Assembly: GCF_038070315.1 (NCBI RefSeq)
Contig: NZ_JBBPCC010000009.1
Location: 1 to 64,000, forward strand
Length of the DNA: 64,000 nt
Reading direction: 5' to 3'
Origin: Paenibacillus_G filicis
GTDB taxonomy: Bacteria; Bacillota; Bacilli; Paenibacillales; NBRC-103111
Positions 59,115 to 64,000 of the stretch are shown here, in pieces (the first letter of the stretch is position 1; each line of letters begins with the position of its first letter). The position numbers and the translations under genes are program-made. The notes beneath the pieces are model-generated. The model ran no database searches and was not told the DNA's origin. It saw nothing but the letters and a program-made list of their open reading frames with translations.

Positions 59115-60116
59115 TGGCTCAGCGATCTCCGGCAGCTGAATACCATGGATCAGGTCATGAGGGCTAGTTCCGTCAGGGAGCTGCACATTCACGTTAGCCC
59201 CGGCATCCAAGAGATAGTGGACGGATGTAATCGTGGCTTCCGTATACTTCGCAAACAAAGGTCGTAGAGCCGCCAGAAGGGGCGTATATCCGTTTACTCC
59301 GATTTGGTTGGGATCGGCACCTTGATCCAACAGCATCTTTACAAGATCAGGCCGGTTTTTGGCTGCGATTAAAAGCAATGCCGTCGTTCCGTCGTTTCCC
59401 TGGATTGTAACATCAGCTCCTGCTTCGACTAGTGGCTTAACCAGATCAATTGAATGATAACTGGCATACATCAGCGCAGTATATCCATTGGTTTTGTCTT
59501 GCCAGTTCACATCCACTTTTTTAGTTAACAGATAGGGGAGGAGAAATTCCTGCCACTCCTTAGCATAAGGGACAGACCATTTAAAAAAATCGACGAGCAG
59601 GTATTTATCCGCTTCGTCCGGTATTGTAGCTTCTAGGCTTTCAACTTTTAGCTGATCCTGATCCTTAGCCGCCGCATAAAGATTTTTTACTATAGATTTA
59701 AGTGCTGGATGTATATCTCTGATTTGTAAGCTAACCGTTGAAAAGTTTGAAAGATCACCCATCATGCGTAGCTCCCATGTATTCTTTCCGCTTTGGTAAT
59801 CATCGTCAATGGATATAATTCCTAGATTGTTCTGGTGATCATAGAAGGCTAAGTTGGCATTTACATAACGGGGTGAGGCCGCTGTGAGAAAGAGCTCTCC
59901 GCTGACTTTCGAGGTTTCATGGTCTGTGACTACGCTCAGATCAGACATATATACGGTAGCGTTTTGGGGGTCATGAATTTGGACTCCTTTGTTTGCAAGA
60001 AAGTAATTCTGAGCATTCACAGGAGAGATAAGGGCTTGAAGACGTTCTGAGGAGCTGCCCGTGGCAGATACCGTCAGCATCATACTTATACCTATACCTA
60101 GGAACCCGTTTATCAT
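59076..60116 (-). CDS. Secreted ankyrin-repeat protein
   Basis: 346 residues with a signal peptide (FLGIGISMMLTVSATG) and an N-terminal beta-rich domain of about 150 residues that I do not recognise. Four ankyrin repeats follow from about residue 205 (NGYTALMYASYHSIDLVKPL, GTTALLLIAAKNRPDLVKML, GYTPLLAALRPLFAKYTEA, LPDGTSPHDLI). AAGGAGATG lies 5 nt before the ATG. The repeats suggest protein binding outside the membrane. Its 3' end overlaps that of the MFS gene. Confidence 0.82.
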   Translation of the reverse strand: MINGFLGIGISMMLTVSATGSSSERLQALISPVNAQNYFLANKGVQIHDPQNATVYMSDLSVVTDHETSKVSGELFLTAASPRYVNANLAFYDHQNNLGIISIDDDYQSGKNTWELRMMGDLSNFSTVSLQIRDIHPALKSIVKNLYAAAKDQDQLKVESLEATIPDEADKYLLVDFFKWSVPYAKEWQEFLLPYLLTKKVDVNWQDKTNGYTALMYASYHSIDLVKPLVEAGADVTIQGNDGTTALLLIAAKNRPDLVKMLLDQGADPNQIGVNGYTPLLAALRPLFAKYTEATITSVHYLLDAGANVNVQLPDGTSPHDLIHGIQLPEIAEPLTALLNRYRDIR

Positions 60117-60286
60117 GGGACATCTCCTTTTTTACTTAACTCTAGCTTGCAGCTTTCCATGGGGCGAGCCCTATCTCTAAAGGTAACGCATCGGACATGC
60201 GAAATGTTTCAAGGTCATTTTTCTTCTGTTTATATTTATGTTATGATAGTTCGGTACGTTTACTTATAACGAAGGAGGAATACCTG

Positions 60287-60352
60287 ATGAAGAAGCGATC
60301 GATCCAACATTTGTCTGCCGGTATCGGGTATTCTACGGCTGTTTTTTTCTAG
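60287..60352 (+). CDS. Candidate 21-residue peptide or truncated gene start
   Basis: An ATG at 60287 with a strong AAGGAGG site opens MKKRSIQHLSAGIGYSTAVFF and stops at TAG right after a run of seven T. The quality of the ribosome site suggests a real translation start: a leader peptide, a small protein, or the remains of a gene cut short. Shifting frame at the T run gives only about ten more codons. Confidence 0.4.
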   Translation: MKKRSIQHLSAGIGYSTAVFF

Positions 60353-60407
60353 AATCGAATCGACGGGATAAGTGTGTCCAAAATCGATACTAGTCTAAAA
60401 AAACAGT

Positions 60408-60441
60408 GAACATATAGTATTGGATTCCAATATATATGTTC
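60408..60441 (+). promoter_or_regulatory. Inverted repeat upstream of the RidA-like gene
   Basis: GAACATATA (60408-60416) and TATATGTTC (60433-60441) are perfect 9-bp arms with an inner TTGGA-type partial repeat. It lies 25 nt before the RidA-like start and could be an operator or leader hairpin. The rest of the 350-nt gap 60117-60466 holds only the short peptide frame. Confidence 0.5.
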
Positions 60442-60466
60442 TCATTATAAGGAGAACTTACAGACA

Positions 60467-60868
60467 ATGAAAACCAATCCTACGACCGTTCAACGATATA
60501 ATCCGGAACATATCGCCAAGCCTGTTGGAAGCTACAGTCATGTAACCAAAATAAGCAGGAACGCGGAGCTATATGTATTCTCCGGCCAGATTGGCATAGA
60601 TTCCAATAACGTGATCCCTGACGACTTTAATCAGCAAGTCACAAATACCATGAACAATATCGTTGATCTTCTGTCTTCTCAAAATTTGACTCCCGATCAT
60701 GTCGTGAAGATCAACATCTGGGCGACAGAAGAAATAAATTGGGATCATTTCTATGGAATATGGAACCAGGTATTCGGGCCTACGCCTCCTTCGATGACGG
60801 TTGCTTACATCTCTGGACTGGGGTTGCCTGAATTAAAAATTGAATTAGATGTGTGGGCGGCAGGTTAA
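60467..60868 (+). CDS. RidA/YjgF-family protein lacking the catalytic-type arginine
   Basis: 133 residues with the family outline (AKPVGSYSHVTKISRNAELYVFSGQIGID, VVKINIWATEEINWDHFYGIWNQVFG; each a recognisable Rid segment). True RidA imine deaminases have PARS/PART near the C-terminus, with an essential Arg. Here the equivalent is PPSMTV, so that Arg is absent. It more likely belongs to a non-deaminase Rid subgroup. AAGGAGAAC precedes the ATG. Confidence 0.87.
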   Translation: MKTNPTTVQRYNPEHIAKPVGSYSHVTKISRNAELYVFSGQIGIDSNNVIPDDFNQQVTNTMNNIVDLLSSQNLTPDHVVKINIWATEEINWDHFYGIWNQVFGPTPPSMTVAYISGLGLPELKIELDVWAAG

Positions 60869-60897
60869 CGTCCCACAACCATGATTGAGTAGGCAAA

Positions 60898-60936
60898 ACG
60901 AGCCCTAGAAGCGTTTCTAGAGGCTCGTTATTTTTT
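60898..60936 (+). terminator. Rho-independent terminator
   Basis: ACGAGCC and TAGAA on the left pair with TTCTA and GGCTCGT on the right, followed by TATTTTTT, after the RidA-like gene. Confidence 0.88.
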
Positions 60937-60987
60937 GCTGATGGATCGGCCCATACAAAAACAAATATCGTGCAGAAGAGGTTGAAT

Positions 60988-62430
60988 ATGAGTCAGAAGA
61001 AGTTTACGGACTACCCATTAAGTGAAGAAATCGTAAGAGCGCTTAGCAGCTTGGGTTATGAGACGCCGACCGAAGTTCAGTCGGAAGTCATTCCCGTTGT
61101 GCTGGAGAAGAAGGACCTTGTGGCCAAGTCGCAAACAGGGAGTGGCAAAACAGCCTCCTACGGTATTCCGCTCTGCGAGCTCGTGGATTGGAACGAGAAT
61201 AAGCCCCAAGCTGTAGTCCTCACACCAACGCGTGAACTTGCGTTACAAGTGACCGAGGACATCACGAATATTGGACGCTTTAAGCGAATCAAGGCGACGG
61301 CCCTCTATGGGAAGTCTCCGTTTCATATCCAGAAAGCCGAGTTGAAGCAAAGAACGCATGTGGTTGTAGGTACGCCAGGACGTGTGCTGGACCATATCGA
61401 GCGAGGCTCGCTATCGCTAGACCGGATGGCCTATCTCGTTATTGACGAGGCGGATGAAATGCTGAACATGGGCTTTATCGAGCAAGTTCAGTCGATCATT
61501 CAGGCGCTGCCGACAGATAGGGTTACGATGTTATTCTCCGCTACTTTTCCGGAGGATGTAGAGGGACTGTCACGTCAGTATATGAATAATCCGGTGGAAA
61601 TTGAAATCAAAGCGGCGGGTGTAACGACAGCTACGATCGATCATTCTCTGATTCAAGTGGCGGAATCGGACAAGCTCGCATTGCTCCCCAATCTGCTCAT
61701 TGCTGAGAATCCTGACAGCTGTATCATTTTCTGCCGTACGCAGGAGCAGGTGGATACTGTATTCCGAGCATTGGCTGAGCTCGATTATCCATGCGATCGT
61801 ATACATGGCGGTATGGAGCAGGAAGATAGGTTCGAGGTCATGAATGCGTTCAGAAGAGGGCAATTCCGCTACTTGATCGCGACAGATGTAGCGGCCAGGG
61901 GGATCGATATCACGAATATCACTCATGTCATTAACTTCGATATTCCCTTGGAGAAAGAAAGCTATGTGCACCGCACAGGCCGTACGGGACGCGCAGGCAA
62001 GACGGGTAAAGCGATTACGCTAGTCACCCCCAAGGATGGCAGACGATTAGCCGATATTGAAGCCTATATCGGGTTCGCGATTACCCAAGTCAAGGCTCCT
62101 TCAGAGGAAACCGTTGATCTTCGAAAAGAAGAGTTCGAACAGAAGCTGCAGGCCAGAACGGTGAAAACCGATAAGCGTGAGCAATTAAACAAACAGATCA
62201 TGAAGCTGAACTTCAATGGCGGCAAGAAGAAGAAGCTGAGGGCTGTAGATTTTGTCGGTACGATCGCCAAGCTGGAGGGAGTAACAGCCGAGGATATCGG
62301 CATCATCACGATTTACGACAATGTGACCGATGTTGAGATTCTGAATGGCAAGGGATCGTACGTGCTGGAGATCATGAAAAATACGACGGTAAAAGGCAAG
62401 CTTTTGAAGGTACGTAAGGGGAACAAGTAG
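60988..62430 (+). CDS. dbpA: DEAD-box ATP-dependent RNA helicase DbpA (YxiN type)
   Basis: 480 residues from the ATG at 60988 (AGAAGAGG upstream), the length of Bacillus DbpA/YxiN. Motifs: Walker A SQTGSGKT, PTRELA, TPGR, DEAD in VIDEADEM, SAT, ARGID and HRTGRTGR. The C-terminal RNA-binding domain (RAVDFVGTIAKLEGV, DIGIITIYDNVTDVEIL) is the DbpA type that recognises hairpin 92 of 23S rRNA. Role: late assembly of the large ribosomal subunit. Confidence 0.95.
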   Translation: MSQKKFTDYPLSEEIVRALSSLGYETPTEVQSEVIPVVLEKKDLVAKSQTGSGKTASYGIPLCELVDWNENKPQAVVLTPTRELALQVTEDITNIGRFKRIKATALYGKSPFHIQKAELKQRTHVVVGTPGRVLDHIERGSLSLDRMAYLVIDEADEMLNMGFIEQVQSIIQALPTDRVTMLFSATFPEDVEGLSRQYMNNPVEIEIKAAGVTTATIDHSLIQVAESDKLALLPNLLIAENPDSCIIFCRTQEQVDTVFRALAELDYPCDRIHGGMEQEDRFEVMNAFRRGQFRYLIATDVAARGIDITNITHVINFDIPLEKESYVHRTGRTGRAGKTGKAITLVTPKDGRRLADIEAYIGFAITQVKAPSEETVDLRKEEFEQKLQARTVKTDKREQLNKQIMKLNFNGGKKKKLRAVDFVGTIAKLEGVTAEDIGIITIYDNVTDVEILNGKGSYVLEIMKNTTVKGKLLKVRKGNK

Positions 62431-62440
62431 AATGGCCTCT

Positions 62441-62468
62441 CGGCCGTCCTTTGCAGGACGGCCTTTTC
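62441..62468. terminator. Bidirectional terminator
   Basis: GGCCGTCCT, TTGC, AGGACGGCC, then TTTTC, between the convergent helicase and GNAT genes. Confidence 0.88.
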
Positions 62469-62482
62469 ATTGGAAGTACATC

Positions 62483-63160
62483 TTAATAGATGGAAATATC
62501 CGTTCCATACAGGTGAAGACGGAGGCGTCTGGCAATGGACAATGAAGAATAATTATCCCAGGATGTACTATATAAAGGAATCCGCTGAGACCGCCGTATC
62601 GCTTGGGCCCAAGAGGATGCTACGCGCATCGCATACCCGTTTCCTCGATAATCCTTCAATGTCTCGACCCCGGCCTCGGCAGCCTTATCGCTGCTTCTTG
62701 CGCTATAACAGACAGATACGGCCATGTTGTTCTCGGTAATCATAAAGCAAGGTCCTCGAAACTTTAGTTCCGATAATAGAGTGGGAAAACCTGGTTCCAG
62801 GCAGTATTGATTGTCTTCCGTGACCAAGGTGGCTTCTGTGTAATCCCTTGTCGGTTCGTGAAATGCAAAAGCCGGACCTATCCATAAGCCTTTCATTTTT
62901 TGGTCCTTCTCCAACGCTTGAATAACATTAGCAAGCTGCTCGGTTGAATCACCCTGATCCATGGATTGCAGGATGTCATGGATGAAGCGATTCGGTACAT
63001 CGCTGCGGAATCTTACCATACGGCCGGCAGCAGTCTGTCCCCAAAAAAGTCGGGGAGCAGGCTGGTGCGTTGACTCATTAATCGTCGTGATCCGTCCAGC
63101 TTGATCATGAACATAAAGCACTTCAGCTTGAATTTGCATGAGTTCTAAATGGTTGTACAA
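62483..63160 (-). CDS. GNAT-family N-acetyltransferase
   Basis: 225 residues from a TTG at 63160; AGAGGAGG sits 7 nt upstream and would lie inside the gene if the ATG at 63187 were used. The C-terminal third has the acetyl-CoA-binding motif AGVETLKDYRGNGYAMRVAS and YSTSWDNYSSLSIARRL, typical of FR47-like GNATs. The N-terminal part (LFWGQTAAGRMVRFRSDVP) is a family-specific extension. The acceptor is unknown. Confidence 0.83.
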   Translation of the reverse strand: MYNHLELMQIQAEVLYVHDQAGRITTINESTHQPAPRLFWGQTAAGRMVRFRSDVPNRFIHDILQSMDQGDSTEQLANVIQALEKDQKMKGLWIGPAFAFHEPTRDYTEATLVTEDNQYCLEPGFPTLLSELKFRGPCFMITENNMAVSVCYSARSSDKAAEAGVETLKDYRGNGYAMRVASSWAQAIRRSQRIPLYSTSWDNYSSLSIARRLRLHLYGTDISIY

Positions 63161-63309
63161 AAGCTTACCTCCTCTATGGTTGGACATTCACCCTTTCTCT
63201 GTACGAGTTAATGATCATCCAGAATCACTCGCTTTCATCGTAGTCTGTATTTAAGATTCAATACGTTGTGATAGATTATCTTCTCACACATCTGAACAAA
63301 TTTCGATTA

Positions 63310-64000
63310 TTAATTCGCAGTTCTTATAGGTGTAATTAAAAATAAAGCAGATGAGGGATCATCTTTTGGTTGTATAACAAATGGGCTTACCTTGCCAGTA
63401 AATCTTAATCTGACGTACTCACTATCCACACAACGAAGTATATCAACAAGAAACTTTCCATTGAGAGAGATAGCAAACTCCTCGCCGTTCATTTCCTTCA
63501 AAGGAACTCCATCCTGAACATCTCCGATTTCCGCTGTCCTGGATAATAAATCTAATTTATGGGAAGTTGCCACTATCCTTACTACACTTTCACTAGCTAA
63601 TACAGTTGCGCGTTCAATAGCATTCAACAAACAAGCTGTTTCAGTAATTACCTCTGATACATAAGATTTTGGAATTACATTTTGAATAGATGGATAAACT
63701 CCCTCGATTAATGCGGATTGTACCTGAATGTTATTGGCTGTAAATCTTATTTGATTACGGCCGACTACAACTTCAGTTGTGTGATCCTCATCGTCCAATA
63801 TTTTAGCTGCTTCATATAGATTTTTCCCGGGGATAATAGCATTTGTCTCAGCATTGGCTTTATTTTCAATATGTATAGTTCGGGACGCAAGGCGAACTCC
63901 ATCCGTAGCAATGAACTTGAGTGATTCATTACTATACTCCAAACAAACCCCCGTTAATACGGGTCTAGTCTCGGACGTAGAAGCAGAAGTAGCCACCTGT
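63310..64000 (-). CDS. dnaN: DNA polymerase III beta sliding clamp (partial; probable second copy)
   Basis: The minus-strand frame runs in from beyond the right edge and ends LFLITPIRTAN. The visible 230 residues match domains II and III of the clamp (STSETRPVLTGVCLEYSNES, NAIIPGKNLYEAAKILDD, LIEGVYPSIQNVIPK); about 150 N-terminal residues are outside the window. The usual dnaA-dnaN-recF order is not seen: a GNAT gene follows in place of recF. Codon use is A+T-rich compared with the left part of the window. A paralogous clamp is likely. Confidence 0.9.
   Translation of the reverse strand, partial: QVATSASTSETRPVLTGVCLEYSNESLKFIATDGVRLASRTIHIENKANAETNAIIPGKNLYEAAKILDDEDHTTEVVVGRNQIRFTANNIQVQSALIEGVYPSIQNVIPKSYVSEVITETACLLNAIERATVLASESVVRIVATSHKLDLLSRTAEIGDVQDGVPLKEMNGEEFAISLNGKFLVDILRCVDSEYVRLRFTGKVSPFVIQPKDDPSSALFLITPIRTAN

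Noticed and set aside
1..64000. CRISPR arrays, insertion sequences, prophage genes
   Set aside because: No evenly spaced repeats with spacers, no transposase or integrase frame and no phage structural gene were seen.

Overview
The window looks like a Paenibacillus-type member of the Bacillota. Evidence: a FadR/etf/fad beta-oxidation regulon with the Bacillus FadR operator, S-layer homology (SLH) domains, a T-box leader, strong AGGAGG ribosome sites with frequent TTG/GTG starts, and high G+C codon use over most of the window. Codon use and intergenic DNA look clearly more A+T-rich from about 54.7 kb to the right edge. I found no rRNA, intact tRNA, CRISPR array or insertion sequence.

Layout. 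(1) 1-12.4 kb: one complete fatty-acid beta-oxidation locus. fadR-etfB-etfA reads leftward and fadF-fadN-fadA-fadE-lcfA-thioesterase reads rightward, with a single perfect FadR operator in the shared intergenic region. (2) 12.5-13.0 kb: an orphan CopZ-like Fe-S metallochaperone. (3) 13.2-20.7 kb: a ROK repressor facing a sugar ABC transporter (ATPase, permease, lipoprotein), a TIM-barrel epimerase and a Gfo/Idh/MocA dehydrogenase. Three copies of a 15-bp motif lie in the control region. (4) 20.9-34.4 kb: a co-directional block of secreted or surface proteins. It holds a 1564-residue ThuA / sugar-dehydrogenase / PKD / CBM6 / discoidin / cohesin / dockerin protein, an SLH-anchored cohesin protein, two multicopper-oxidase paralogues with complementary copper-site losses, a leucine-rich-repeat protein with dockerin-like loops, a second cohesin+dockerin protein, a tiny Cys-rich ORF and a membrane-anchored thioredoxin-like protein with a His-rich tail. 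(5) 34.6-54.3 kb: mostly housekeeping genes: M29 aminopeptidase, MATE exporter, YdjO, two SDRs, HNH nuclease, the metNIQ-metY operon behind a leader terminator, DJ-1/PfpI, YpsA, membrane transporters, an LTA-synthase-family enzyme, and glnS behind a T-box. (6) 54.8-64 kb: PadR/FtsW-like pair, TetR/MFS pair with three shared operator copies, ankyrin protein, RidA-like protein, DbpA helicase, GNAT and a partial dnaN lacking its normal dnaA/recF context.

Main hypothesis. Region 4 may encode a cell-wall-attached extracellular redox assembly. An SLH protein with a cohesin would hold dockerin-bearing partners, among them a sugar dehydrogenase, beside a two-gene multicopper oxidase in which each paralogue keeps the copper ligands the other has lost. 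The second paralogue also carries a plastocyanin-like domain with an intact type-1 copper ligand set. Imported products could feed the adjacent ROK-controlled operon; ThuA, epimerase and Gfo/Idh/MocA families recur together in keto-sugar pathways. The domains and ligand patterns are read from the sequence. The assembly, the heteromeric enzyme and the electron path are inference.
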